From positions 62,001 to 126,000 of the forward strand of contig NZ_CANKYW010000006.1 in the NCBI RefSeq assembly GCF_947488135.1: a stretch of DNA of 64,000 nt, written 5' to 3'. This DNA comes from an uncultured Marivita sp. (lineage in GTDB: Bacteria > Pseudomonadota > Alphaproteobacteria > Rhodobacterales > Rhodobacteraceae). The notes under the pieces were generated by a model that was not told the origin of the DNA, searched no databases, and was given only the letters and a program-made list of their open reading frames with translations. Made by a program: the position numbers and the translations under genes. Position 1 is the stretch's first letter; the number at the start of each line of letters is the position of its first letter. Below are positions 18,715 to 26,889 of the stretch, in pieces.

Positions 18715-20172
18715 CTATGATTTGGGCCGAACGATAGCTTCGGCCTCTATCTCGACCTTGTAGTCGCCGATCAACTGGCCGATCTGGAAGAGGGTGTTGG
18801 CCGGTTTGATATCTGCAAAGACGCGGCCGTGCGCCTTGGATACGGCCAGTACATCCTCCGCATCGCTCAGGTAGACCCGCGTCCGAACCACATCCTCCAG
18901 TGACGCACCGAGCGCCGTGAGCGCAGAACTGACCTTGTCGAGAATGAAGGTCGTCTGCGCCCCCGCATCCTGCGGCGCCACGGCCCGATCCACGCCCGCC
19001 GTAGCGGTCGTGCCGGACACGAGAATGCGATCGCCGATCCTGCGCGCCCTGCAATAGCCCGCGATGTCCTCCCATTCGCTGCCCGACAAGACGCGCTGCT
19101 CGCCCGGGCGTCCGGGGACGTCTTCGACCGTGACCGCCGATGGCATCGTGTCGAGGTGATGGCTCAGATCGCCGCTTGCGGTGAGGAAGGGCGGTTTGCG
19201 GTATTCGTCGCCGCAATCGCCGGGCAGCGGCGTGGTGGTGTCGAAAGCTGCGTTCAAGCATGCGTGGTCTTCGGCATCCAGCGAAAACTGGAACAGCTTG
19301 AGATTGTCGTCGCTGTGCTGTGCCTCTCCGAGCCGTGCGCCGATGATGACACCGGCCACCGCGTCGTTTTCCAGCACCCATCGCGTAGCGACGTTGGCGA
19401 CCGATACGCCATGCTTCGCCGCCACATCTGCGGCTGCCTCCAGCACGGTCTGGTACGCGTCCCAGCCGCCAGCCGTGTCGATGAAGCGCTTGTACTTCAT
19501 CTTGCTCCAATCAGTGATGTCGGTCGGCTCTGGCTGGCCCAGCCATTTCTCGGATAGGAACCCGCCTTGCAGCGTGCCGTAACACAAGAGCTTTATGCCC
19601 CAACGCGCGCAAACCTCGGATAACGGGCCGGTCGCGCGACGATCCAAAAGCGAACAGGGCACCTGGTTGCTGACAATCGGAATGCCATCCGCCAGGGCCA
19701 GATGCAGATGCGCCGCATCGAAATTCGTCAGGCCGATCTCGCCGATCAGCCCATCTTCCCGCAACTCCGCCATTTCGTGCAGCGCGTCGAGCCAGGCCGG
19801 ATGCTCGAAACTCCACCAATGAAATTGTAACAGATCGACCCGATCCACGCCGAGACGGTCCAGCCGTTCCTGCACACCGGCCCGCACCACGTCTGCGGTC
19901 ATCGGGCCGGGCACCGGGCACCACTTTGTGCAAACCGTCGCGGATTTTCCGCGTTTTAACAACGCGCCGGTGATGAGTTCCGCCGATCCGTAGTGATCCG
20001 CCATATCGAAGGTGTCGAACCCGGCATCGGCGTAAGCTGCAAGATGATCTGCCCCCAATTCGGGGTCCATGACGTCGCCTTCCTTCTCGATATCTGCGAC
20101 CTGCCAAAGCCCCACCAGCGCGCGGCGGATCGTCAGGCGGTCGCTGAGGGCGATGGTGTCTGGCTGGGTCAT
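18715..20172 (-). CDS. Aldo/keto reductase fused to a RidA-like domain
   Basis: This 485-residue protein has an NADP(H)-dependent aldo/keto reductase barrel (about 12-315) joined by a 45-residue linker to a RidA/YjgF-like domain (about 365-483). The reductase keeps the full catalytic tetrad Asp56, Tyr61, Lys83 and His118 (LLQFHWW). In the RidA part, the residue of the PAR motif used for imine deamination is Asn (KPANTLF, 457-462). This places it with Rid subfamilies lacking that arginine. AAGGAG six bases before the ATG fixes the start. The gene is divergent from the TIGR04076-AKR-Liv operon and probably works with it. The substrate is unknown. Confidence 0.85.
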   Translation of the reverse strand: MTQPDTIALSDRLTIRRALVGLWQVADIEKEGDVMDPELGADHLAAYADAGFDTFDMADHYGSAELITGALLKRGKSATVCTKWCPVPGPMTADVVRAGVQERLDRLGVDRVDLLQFHWWSFEHPAWLDALHEMAELREDGLIGEIGLTNFDAAHLHLALADGIPIVSNQVPCSLLDRRATGPLSEVCARWGIKLLCYGTLQGGFLSEKWLGQPEPTDITDWSKMKYKRFIDTAGGWDAYQTVLEAAADVAAKHGVSVANVATRWVLENDAVAGVIIGARLGEAQHSDDNLKLFQFSLDAEDHACLNAAFDTTTPLPGDCGDEYRKPPFLTASGDLSHHLDTMPSAVTVEDVPGRPGEQRVLSGSEWEDIAGYCRARRIGDRILVSGTTATAGVDRAVAPQDAGAQTTFILDKVSSALTALGASLEDVVRTRVYLSDAEDVLAVSKAHGRVFADIKPANTLFQIGQLIGDYKVEIEAEAIVRPKS

Positions 20173-20220
20173 GGCGGCTCCTTGCGGCTGTCGCCCAATG
20201 AGTTGCCGCCCCGAACCCGT

Positions 20221-20256
20221 TTGACAACCCCGAAAGAACCCCGCAACCATATGGTT
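20221..20256. promoter_or_regulatory. Divergent promoter region with a 12-bp palindrome
   Basis: A perfect -35 hexamer TTGACA at 20221-20226 faces the plus-strand operon. The perfect palindrome AACCATATGGTT (20245-20256) overlaps where a -10 element would lie. It includes TTAACCAT on the minus strand (20251-20258), identical to a CtrA half-site. It may be an operator controlling both sides of the cluster. Confidence 0.4.
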
Positions 20257-20299
20257 AACAACAGGGAACAACCGCGCGACACCGCGCGTCAGGGGAACG

Positions 20300-20674
20300 A
20301 TGAGCGCGGCGCAGGACGCGGATGACTTCTGGCTATACGATCTGCGCGTCGAGACGGTCGTCGGCGACCGCACTTCGGTCTGTCGCCATGTCGAGGGCGA
20401 AAGCTTTCGGGTCGAGGGCGAATTGCTGATCTTCGACGACCAGAAGAGGGTCTCCATGTATGCGCTCGCGGCTTTGTTGCCGCTCTTGCCCGCCAAACAG
20501 CGCCCGACCGCGCCGAATGACTGGATGTCCACCGATGCCGAAATTGCCTGCCCCGATCCGCATTGTGGCGGGCGCTTCCGTGTGACACGCACCGGCAAGC
20601 GGAGCTTTTCTCATGCCGAGACCACCGGCCTGCCGGACCAGCGCGGCACACCTTACTGGAACAAATCAGAATGA
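20300..20674 (+). CDS. TIGR04076 family protein
   Basis: This 124-residue protein matches the TIGR04076 pattern. An N-terminal beta-rich part has ESFRVEGELLIFDD. It is followed by MYALAALLPLLPAKQR and a Cys pair (CPDPHCGG, Cys84 and Cys89) before a final strand. The family has no known reaction. AGGGG precedes the ATG. Its stop overlaps the next gene's ATG by four bases (ATGA), so it is coupled to the second aldo/keto reductase. It is the first gene of the seven-gene plus-strand operon ending with the binding protein. Confidence 0.72.
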   Translation: MSAAQDADDFWLYDLRVETVVGDRTSVCRHVEGESFRVEGELLIFDDQKRVSMYALAALLPLLPAKQRPTAPNDWMSTDAEIACPDPHCGGRFRVTRTGKRSFSHAETTGLPDQRGTPYWNKSE

Positions 20675-21750
20675 GCGTTGAAACGACCGACCTGCGCCCC
20701 GGCCATACCATCAGCCGCGTTATCCGCGGCGGCTGGCAACTGGCAGGGGATCACGGCCCGGTGGACCGCGCGCAGGCGATCCGCGATATGGAAGCTTTTG
20801 TCGACGCGGGGCTGTTCACCTTTGACTGCGCGGACATCTACACCGGCGTTGAGGAAATGATCGGCGATTTCATTGCCGACCTACGTCAACGCCGGGGTGC
20901 GTCGATTGCGGATCGTGTCTGTGTCCACACCAAACTCGTGCCCGATCTGACCCGCCTTGCCGATCTTCGGCCCGACGAGGTGACCGCCATCGTGGATCGT
21001 TCGCTCAAGCGCCTCAAGGTCGACCAACTCGACCTCGTGCAGTTCTTCTGGTGGGACCTGTCGCTGGGCAATGCGGTCGACTCCCTCGGAGTGCTGAAAG
21101 ACCTCAAGCAAGAGGGCAAGATCAAGACTCTCGGCACCACGAACTGGGATCGTCAGGCGATGCAGCGGTTCGTCGATGCCGGGTTCGATATCGCCTCGGC
21201 GCAGGTTCAGTATTCCGTACTCGACCGACGCCCCGCGAATGGGCTTGCTGACTGGGCCGCTCGGAACAACGTTCACCTCATTTGCTACGGGACGTTGGCC
21301 GGTGGCTTCATCACCGAAAAATGGCTGGGCGAACCTGACCCGGGGTTCGAGTTCGAAAATCGAAGCCTTATCAAGTACCGGCTTATCATCGACGAATTCG
21401 GACCGTGGGAGCGGTTCCAATCCCTTTTGCGCGCGTTGAAAGCGGTGGGCGACAAGTACGGCGTGTCCCTGTCCGCCGTCGCGACCCGGTGGGTGCTCGA
21501 CCAGCCACAAGTCGCCGCCAGCATCGTCGGCGCGCGCTACGCGCGTCACTTGCCACAGACTTTGCAGACGTTCGATTTCAAGCTGATGCCGGACGATATC
21601 GCAATTCTGAATGCCGTGCTGGATCAGGCGGACGGACCGAAGGGCGATGTCTACGCGCTCGAAGGCGACCGGACCAGCCGCCACGGTCGGATCATGAAGT
21701 ACAATCTCAACACCAATCCCAACGACGCGATTCATGGCGCAGATGGCTGA
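20671..21750 (+). CDS. Aldo/keto reductase with altered catalytic tetrad
   Basis: This 359-residue aldo/keto-reductase barrel is related to the reductase half of the divergent fusion gene. Asp52, Tyr57 and Lys88 of the tetrad are in place, but the His position is Phe126 (LVQFFWWDL, where the paralogue has QFHWW). In characterised AKRs, changes at this position shift chemistry, for example toward double-bond reduction or nucleotide binding without turnover. So the reaction here is uncertain. The C-terminal SIVGARYARHL is a normal cofactor-site segment. It overlaps TIGR04076 by four bases and the first transporter ATPase by 17 bases, so it belongs with the importer. Confidence 0.85.
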   Translation: MSVETTDLRPGHTISRVIRGGWQLAGDHGPVDRAQAIRDMEAFVDAGLFTFDCADIYTGVEEMIGDFIADLRQRRGASIADRVCVHTKLVPDLTRLADLRPDEVTAIVDRSLKRLKVDQLDLVQFFWWDLSLGNAVDSLGVLKDLKQEGKIKTLGTTNWDRQAMQRFVDAGFDIASAQVQYSVLDRRPANGLADWAARNNVHLICYGTLAGGFITEKWLGEPDPGFEFENRSLIKYRLIIDEFGPWERFQSLLRALKAVGDKYGVSLSAVATRWVLDQPQVAASIVGARYARHLPQTLQTFDFKLMPDDIAILNAVLDQADGPKGDVYALEGDRTSRHGRIMKYNLNTNPNDAIHGADG

Positions 21751-22513
21751 ACCGATCCTGCGCATCGACGGGCTGACCCGCGATTTCGGCGAATTCCGCG
21801 CGGTCAATGATGTGTCGCTCTCCATTAGGGCGGGGACGATCACAGGGCTGATCGGGCCGAACGGGGCCGGAAAAACAACGCTGTTCAATGTGCTGACCGG
21901 CATGCTCAAACCCACAAGCGGTTCGGTGTTCCTTGACGGTCAGGATGCCACCCGGTTTTCGCCGGACGCGCTTTTCGCGCTGGGCCTTGGGCGAACGTTC
22001 CAGATCCCGCGCCCGTTTGCCAAGATGAGCGTGCTGGAAAACGTCATGCTTGCTCCGATGGCGCAAGCGGGTGAACGGCTTTGGGGGCGATTCCTGCAAC
22101 CGTCCAAGATGCGCGAACAAGAGGCGACGATCCGCAAACGTGCGATGGAGGTGCTCGATTTCGTAACGCTTGCGCCGCTGGCTGACAATGCGGCGGGGCA
22201 AATTTCCGGCGGGCAGATGAAGCTGCTCGAGTTGGCTCGCATCCTGATGGGAGACCCGAAGCTGATCCTGCTGGACGAACCTGCGGCAGGGGTGAACCCG
22301 ACGCTGACCAAGATCCTGATCGAAAAGATCGAAGAGTTGAACCGCGATGGGAAAACCTTTGTCATTATCGAGCACGACATGGACTTCGTCATGCAGCACT
22401 GCAATCCGGTGATCGCGCTGGCCGAGGGCCGCAAAGCATTCGAAGGAACGGCGGAGGAGGCACAAAACAACACGGTTCTCCTCGACGCCTATCTCGGGGC
22501 CCAGGTCGAATGA
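21734..22513 (+). CDS. Branched-chain-type ABC transporter ATPase, LivG-like
   Basis: This 259-residue ATPase belongs to the HAAT (hydrophobic amino acid, amide, urea) importer class. Walker A GPNGAGKTT is at residues 41-49. The LivG-specific LGRTFQIPRPFAKMSVLENVMLA segment follows, then the signature ISGGQMKLLELAR and Walker B LILLDEPAAGVNP. The start overlaps the AKR gene by 17 bases. An ATG at 21743 is an alternative start, and neither has a clear ribosome-binding site, which suggests translational coupling. It pairs with the LivF-like ATPase in the next gene. Confidence 0.9.
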   Translation: MAQMAEPILRIDGLTRDFGEFRAVNDVSLSIRAGTITGLIGPNGAGKTTLFNVLTGMLKPTSGSVFLDGQDATRFSPDALFALGLGRTFQIPRPFAKMSVLENVMLAPMAQAGERLWGRFLQPSKMREQEATIRKRAMEVLDFVTLAPLADNAAGQISGGQMKLLELARILMGDPKLILLDEPAAGVNPTLTKILIEKIEELNRDGKTFVIIEHDMDFVMQHCNPVIALAEGRKAFEGTAEEAQNNTVLLDAYLGAQVE

Positions 22514-23238
22514 CCGACGCTCTGGTCGCCCGAAATATCGTCGCTGGGTATGTCCCGGATCTGCCGATCCTCAAAGGCGTGTCCCTGACTGCCGAAACCG
22601 CCAAAGTAACTGTGATCATCGGTCCCAACGGTGCGGGCAAGTCGACCTTGATCAAGGCCATTGCCGGGCTGGTCCCGGTGTCGGGTGGCTTGGTGCATCT
22701 GCATGGGACAGAGATCACCAACCCGCGCCCCGACCGGATGGGTGGGCTTGGCGTCGCTTATGTCCCGCAGTCGGACAATATCTTTCGTTCGCTTACGATC
22801 CGGCAGAACCTCGACCTGGTGTTGCGCAACGCTGGCAAGGACGCGGTGGCACGGCGGGAGCGGCTTCTGGCACAGTTTCCCGCGCTGGCCAACAAGCAAA
22901 CCGAAAAGGCGGGTGCGCTGTCCGGTGGTCAGCGCCAATTTCTTGCCGTCGCTATGGCGCTGGCGATCAATCCGTCGGTGATCCTGATGGATGAACCCTC
23001 TGCCGGGCTGTCCCCGAAAGCTGCGCAAGCGGTGCTGGAATACGCCCGCGCGCTGACCGAGCAGGGTGTCACGATCCTGCTGGTCGAGCAGAACGTGAAA
23101 CAGGCGCTTCGCCTTGCGGATCACTGTTACATTTTGGCGGACGGGCGCAACCAGGTGGATGGACCGGCTGAGGACCTGCTGAACGATCCCGTGGTTGGCC
23201 AGATCTATCTCGGCGGCAAACGGGTGACGCCGGCATGA
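22510..23238 (+). CDS. Branched-chain-type ABC transporter ATPase, LivF-like
   Basis: This 242-residue second ATPase of the HAAT importer has Walker A GPNGAGKST at residues 38-46. It also has the LivF-like VAYVPQSDNIFRSLTIRQNL, signature LSGGQRQFLAVA and Walker B VILMDEPSAGLSP. It overlaps the LivG-like gene and the LivH-like permease gene by four bases each. The two ATPases probably form a heterodimer under the two permeases. Confidence 0.9.
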   Translation: MTDALVARNIVAGYVPDLPILKGVSLTAETAKVTVIIGPNGAGKSTLIKAIAGLVPVSGGLVHLHGTEITNPRPDRMGGLGVAYVPQSDNIFRSLTIRQNLDLVLRNAGKDAVARRERLLAQFPALANKQTEKAGALSGGQRQFLAVAMALAINPSVILMDEPSAGLSPKAAQAVLEYARALTEQGVTILLVEQNVKQALRLADHCYILADGRNQVDGPAEDLLNDPVVGQIYLGGKRVTPA

Positions 23239-24149
23239 TCCAGAACCTGGTGGACGGAGTGCTGGTCGGCTCGATCCTGTCGCTGGGTGCGATTGGCCTG
23301 ACGATGGCGATGCACATGCTGCGCTTCGCCAACTTTTCGCACGCCGAACTGCTATCCATCGGGGCCTATGCCGCGTTGGTGTTCGATGGCCTGTTCAAGG
23401 CGATCCATCCCGCGCTGGCACAGGCGATCCCGCCCCTAAGCCTGACCTGGTCACTCTCCATCGCGATCCTGATCTCGATGGCGCTTACCGGCCTGTCGGC
23501 GGTTCTGATCGACCGCCTCGTCTTCAGACGCGTGCGCGCGAAGGGGGGTGAGTTGTCGATGGTCTTCGCCTCCTTCGGCGTCGCGATGATCATTCGCAAT
23601 ATCCTTGGCCTGATCTTCGGGCTGAACCCCAAGCTCTATTCGCAGGACATCGTCTTCGCCATCGTGGTCAGCCGGGATCCGTTCCTGCTGATCAAGCCCG
23701 ATCAGGTGTTCACCTTGGTTGCGGCGCTCCTGATCATGTTCATCCTGCATCTGATCCTGTCGCGCACGACATTCGGCTACAGCCTGCGCGCGGTGGCCGA
23801 GAACCCGACACTGGCGCAGGTCTCTGGCATTAACCTGAACCGCATGATCGTTCTGATCTGGTTGATCGGCGGCGGACTGGCTGCGGCGGCGGGTGTGTTC
23901 TACGGGCTGACCAACCAGATCAACCCGGTTCTGGGGCGCGACCTCGTTCTGCTGATATTCGCAGCCACCATCGTTGGTGGGATTGGCAGCATCTACGGCG
24001 CGGTGCTTGGTGGGTTTCTCGTGGGTCTCGCGTCCAACCTCGCGCTGGTGATCCTGCCGTCCGGCTATAGCCCGGCGGTTCCGTTCCTCATCATTCTCGC
24101 TGTGCTCATCATCCGCCCACATGGCCTGTTCGGGGAAGAGCGCGCGTGA
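23235..24149 (+). CDS. Branched-chain-type ABC transporter permease, LivH-like
   Basis: This 304-residue inner-membrane permease has about eight hydrophobic segments. MIQNLVDGVLVGSILSLGAIGLTM at the N-terminus and the TTFGYSLRAVAENPTLAQVSGIN loop are typical of LivH/UrtB proteins. GGIGSIYGAVLGGFLVG near the C-terminus is the conserved family segment. Four-base overlaps join it to both neighbours. It forms the membrane channel with the LivM-like protein. Confidence 0.9.
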   Translation: MIQNLVDGVLVGSILSLGAIGLTMAMHMLRFANFSHAELLSIGAYAALVFDGLFKAIHPALAQAIPPLSLTWSLSIAILISMALTGLSAVLIDRLVFRRVRAKGGELSMVFASFGVAMIIRNILGLIFGLNPKLYSQDIVFAIVVSRDPFLLIKPDQVFTLVAALLIMFILHLILSRTTFGYSLRAVAENPTLAQVSGINLNRMIVLIWLIGGGLAAAAGVFYGLTNQINPVLGRDLVLLIFAATIVGGIGSIYGAVLGGFLVGLASNLALVILPSGYSPAVPFLIILAVLIIRPHGLFGEERA

Positions 24150-25093
24150 TCGGTATCATCTCATACCTCGTGTTCTTTGCCACGGTGGCGTCGATCCTGT
24201 CGATCGCGGTGTTGGGGCTCAATCTTCAATGGGGCAACACCGGCCTCTTCAACGGCGGCGTTGTGGCGTTTTTCGGGGCAGGGGCCTACGGGACACTGAT
24301 CCTTGGCGGAACGCCCCAAGCCGGACAGCTTGGTGGGTTCGAACTGCCGTATTTGATCGCCCTTTTTGGCGGAATGGTCATTGCAGGGATCGTGGCTTGG
24401 GTCGTCGGGCTCCTGACGCTCCGCCTCAGACATGATTATCTTGCCATCGCCACTTTCGGGGTCGCTGTGGCGTTCGAGAACGTGATGCGCAATTCCGATT
24501 GGCTTGGTGGGGCTCAAGGCATCCGCGGGTTTGAGCGGCCGCTGCGCGAGGCACTGGGCAACGGCTTTAGCTATAACCTCGCGTTTTTCGTCTTTGTTCT
24601 GGTCCTGCTGATTGCCACCTACGTGTTTCTGGAGCGGCTGATCCAGTCCCCTTTTGGACGGCTCTTGCGCGCGATCCGCGAAGACGAGACCGCAGCGCAA
24701 TCGCTGGGCAAATCTCCGTCGCGGATTCGCCTGACGTCTTTCGTCGCCGGTTCGGTGATCATGGGCCTTGCCGGTGGACTCTACGCCACATTCTATGCCT
24801 TCATCAGCCCGCAAGACGTGCTGCCGATCCTGACATTCCAGATATGGGCGATGCTGATCGTCGGCGGTGCGGGCAATAACAAGGGCGCGGTGATGGGGAC
24901 GTTCCTGATCTGGGCGGCCTGGACCGCGAGCGGCTGGGCGCTGTCACGCTTCGCTCCGCTTGAGGTGCAGCTTTATACCGGGTCGATCCAGTTCGTGCTG
25001 ATCGGCTTCGTCATTGTGGGGATGCTTCTTTGGAGACCACAGGGCCTTTTCCCGGAACGCCTGGTCGTGTCGCAATCGGCCAAGACCAAATGA
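24146..25093 (+). CDS. Branched-chain-type ABC transporter permease, LivM-like
   Basis: This 315-residue second permease has about nine to ten membrane segments. LNLQWGNTGLFNGGVVAFFGAGAY and the loop SPFGRLLRAIREDETAAQSLGKS are LivM/UrtC hallmarks. GGAGNNKGAVMGTFLIW matches the conserved segment near the end. It overlaps the LivH-like gene by four bases and lies 33 bases before the binding-protein gene. Confidence 0.9.
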   Translation: MIGIISYLVFFATVASILSIAVLGLNLQWGNTGLFNGGVVAFFGAGAYGTLILGGTPQAGQLGGFELPYLIALFGGMVIAGIVAWVVGLLTLRLRHDYLAIATFGVAVAFENVMRNSDWLGGAQGIRGFERPLREALGNGFSYNLAFFVFVLVLLIATYVFLERLIQSPFGRLLRAIREDETAAQSLGKSPSRIRLTSFVAGSVIMGLAGGLYATFYAFISPQDVLPILTFQIWAMLIVGGAGNNKGAVMGTFLIWAAWTASGWALSRFAPLEVQLYTGSIQFVLIGFVIVGMLLWRPQGLFPERLVVSQSAKTK

Positions 25094-25126
25094 AACCTTA
25101 AAAACTGAAGAACAGGGAGCTATGGA

Positions 25127-26389
25127 ATGAACGGACTTAGAACTTCGGCCCTGGCATTGGGGCTTGCGGCGGGCTTTGCCAGCCTAGGCACCGATGCCGC
25201 TGCGCAGGATTGCACGACCAAGATCGGTGCGGTCCTGCCCACTTCGGTGGATTGGGGCAAGCCGATCGCGGCGACTGCGCAATATGTTGTGGACATTGCC
25301 AACGAAACCGGCGGCGTCGCGGGCTGCCAGATCGAAATGGTGCTGCGGGACACGCAGGTCGACCCCAAGGTCGGTGTCGACGCGGCCAAGGCGCTGGTCG
25401 ATCTGGACGGCGTGAAGCTTTTGCTCGGTGCCGTGTCCTCGGGTGTGTCCATGCCGATCCTGACATCGGTCACGGTGCCTGCGGGCGTGATGCAGATGTC
25501 CTGCTGCTCATCCTCGACGGCGTTCACGAAACTGGCCGAAGAGGGCAAGACCAACGGGCTCTTCTACCGCACCTTCGCCACCTCCGGTGTTCAAGCCGCA
25601 GTCGGAGCGATGGTCGCGCAGGAACAGGGCTACAAATCCGTCGCGGTCTTCTACAAGAACGACGATTGGGGTCAGGATATCGGTGGGCTCGTCGCCGAAG
25701 ACCTCGAAGCGCTGGGCATCGAAGTGACCGCCTCCATCGCAATCAACGATGCGCAGGCATCCTACCGCGCCGAAGTGACCGAAGCGCTCAAGGGCAACCC
25801 CGAGGCGATCTACATGGCGCTGTATCCGAAAGAGGGCACACAGGTCGTCCGCGAATGGATCTCGCTGGGCGGATCGCAGAACATGATTGCGGCCAACGCG
25901 CTCAAATCCGACGAATTCCGCGACAATGTCGGCATGCAGTTCCTTGGTAATTTCATCGGAACCGACACGGCCTCACCGCGCACGGAGTCAGCAGACGCTT
26001 TCGTCGAGGCGTACACCGCACGGTTCGATGGTCCGCCCAACGGTCCGGGCCTCGCCAACAGCTACGATGCGACGATGATCGCCCTGTTGGCGATGCACGC
26101 CGCGGGTGAAGGTGCCACCGGAGCCGATATCGCTGCCAAGGTTGGTATGATCACCGATCCCGATGGCACGCTTGTGACCGCCGATGCGGAAGGCTTCGCT
26201 CGGGCCAAAGAGGTGCTCGACGAGGGTGGCACTGTCTCCTACCAAGGCGCCACCGGAAACGTGCAATTCGACAAGAATGGCGACGTCTCGGCACCCGCCG
26301 TGACCTGGGTCTTCTCGGAAAGTGGCATCGAGGAGCAGAAATACATCTCGCTCAACGAGGTCAACGATTTTATGTCGTCGCTGAACTGA
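25127..26389 (+). CDS. ABC transporter substrate-binding protein, LivK-like
   Basis: This 420-residue periplasmic protein has a signal peptide (residues 1-26, ending DAAA before QDC) and a type I periplasmic-binding fold. IGAVLPTSVDWGKPIAATAQYVVDIANETGG is the usual first-strand and helix segment. LLLGAVSSGVSMPILT and VFYKNDDWGQDIGG follow as ligand-pocket segments. A Cys-Cys pair occurs in MQMSCCSSS. GGGAG precedes the ATG. Placing the binding protein last, after both permeases, differs from typical liv operons. The gene ends at a strong terminator, closing the cluster. The ligand is unknown. Confidence 0.9.
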   Translation: MNGLRTSALALGLAAGFASLGTDAAAQDCTTKIGAVLPTSVDWGKPIAATAQYVVDIANETGGVAGCQIEMVLRDTQVDPKVGVDAAKALVDLDGVKLLLGAVSSGVSMPILTSVTVPAGVMQMSCCSSSTAFTKLAEEGKTNGLFYRTFATSGVQAAVGAMVAQEQGYKSVAVFYKNDDWGQDIGGLVAEDLEALGIEVTASIAINDAQASYRAEVTEALKGNPEAIYMALYPKEGTQVVREWISLGGSQNMIAANALKSDEFRDNVGMQFLGNFIGTDTASPRTESADAFVEAYTARFDGPPNGPGLANSYDATMIALLAMHAAGEGATGADIAAKVGMITDPDGTLVTADAEGFARAKEVLDEGGTVSYQGATGNVQFDKNGDVSAPAVTWVFSESGIEEQKYISLNEVNDFMSSLN

Positions 26390-26424
26390 CATCAGTTTCG
26401 AATTGGCTGCGCCAATCCGATCGG

Positions 26425-26455
26425 GGGACGATGCGAAGACGCATCGTCCCTTTTT
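26425..26455 (+). terminator. Strong terminator after the Liv-type operon
   Basis: GGGACGATGCG (26425-26435), the loop AAGA and CGCATCGTCCC (26440-26450) form a perfect 11-pair stem. TTTTT (26451-26455) follows, 36 bases past the binding-protein stop. Confidence 0.93.
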
Positions 26456-26889
26456 CATGGGCAAAAAAGCGGGGGCGCTGGCCCGGTCGCCTCTTGAGCG
26501 CCTCCCCTGAGATATTTGATAACCGAAGGAGCACGACGGGCAGCACGCTCTGTCCAATATTGCATAAAAATTATACAAGCACGCAAGCAGGTCGAGGGGC
26601 CCTGTCGACGGCGGAATGATGCGCTTGCATCGCGGTTTTTCGGTGTCCCGAGCGGCTCACCCGTTTTTCTCGTGATTTTATCCACAAATTGTGCCACTAT
26701 TCGCGCTCACCACATTTGGTGGACTTCTCCACAACTTATTGGGCTTATCCCCGAATTAGCGCTTTACGCAGGGCCGATGCGCATGCAGCATATGTTGTAT
26801 GGGGCATGTGGAACGACGCAGTCCCTAGAGCAGGCATCGAAAGGTTGGGACACACCCGCCTTTCCGCACAGGCAACAGGAGGCGGCGTT
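26456..26889. other. Gene-free gap with A+T-rich patch and DnaA-box-like 9-mers
   Basis: I see no convincing gene in these 434 bases. An A+T-rich patch lies near 26550-26575 (AATATTGCATAAAAATTATA). A perfect DnaA box TTATCCACA is at 26678-26686, a one-mismatch box TTCTCCACA at 26725-26733 and a two-mismatch box TTATCCCCG at 26745-26753, all in the same orientation. This could be a DnaA-binding regulatory or replication site. The downstream gene's ribosome-binding site AGGAGG ends the gap. Confidence 0.45.

Noticed and set aside
26456-26889. Protein-coding frames in the gap before ybjN
   Set aside because: They lack ribosome-binding sites, cross the A+T-rich stretch and run into ybjN in other frames.
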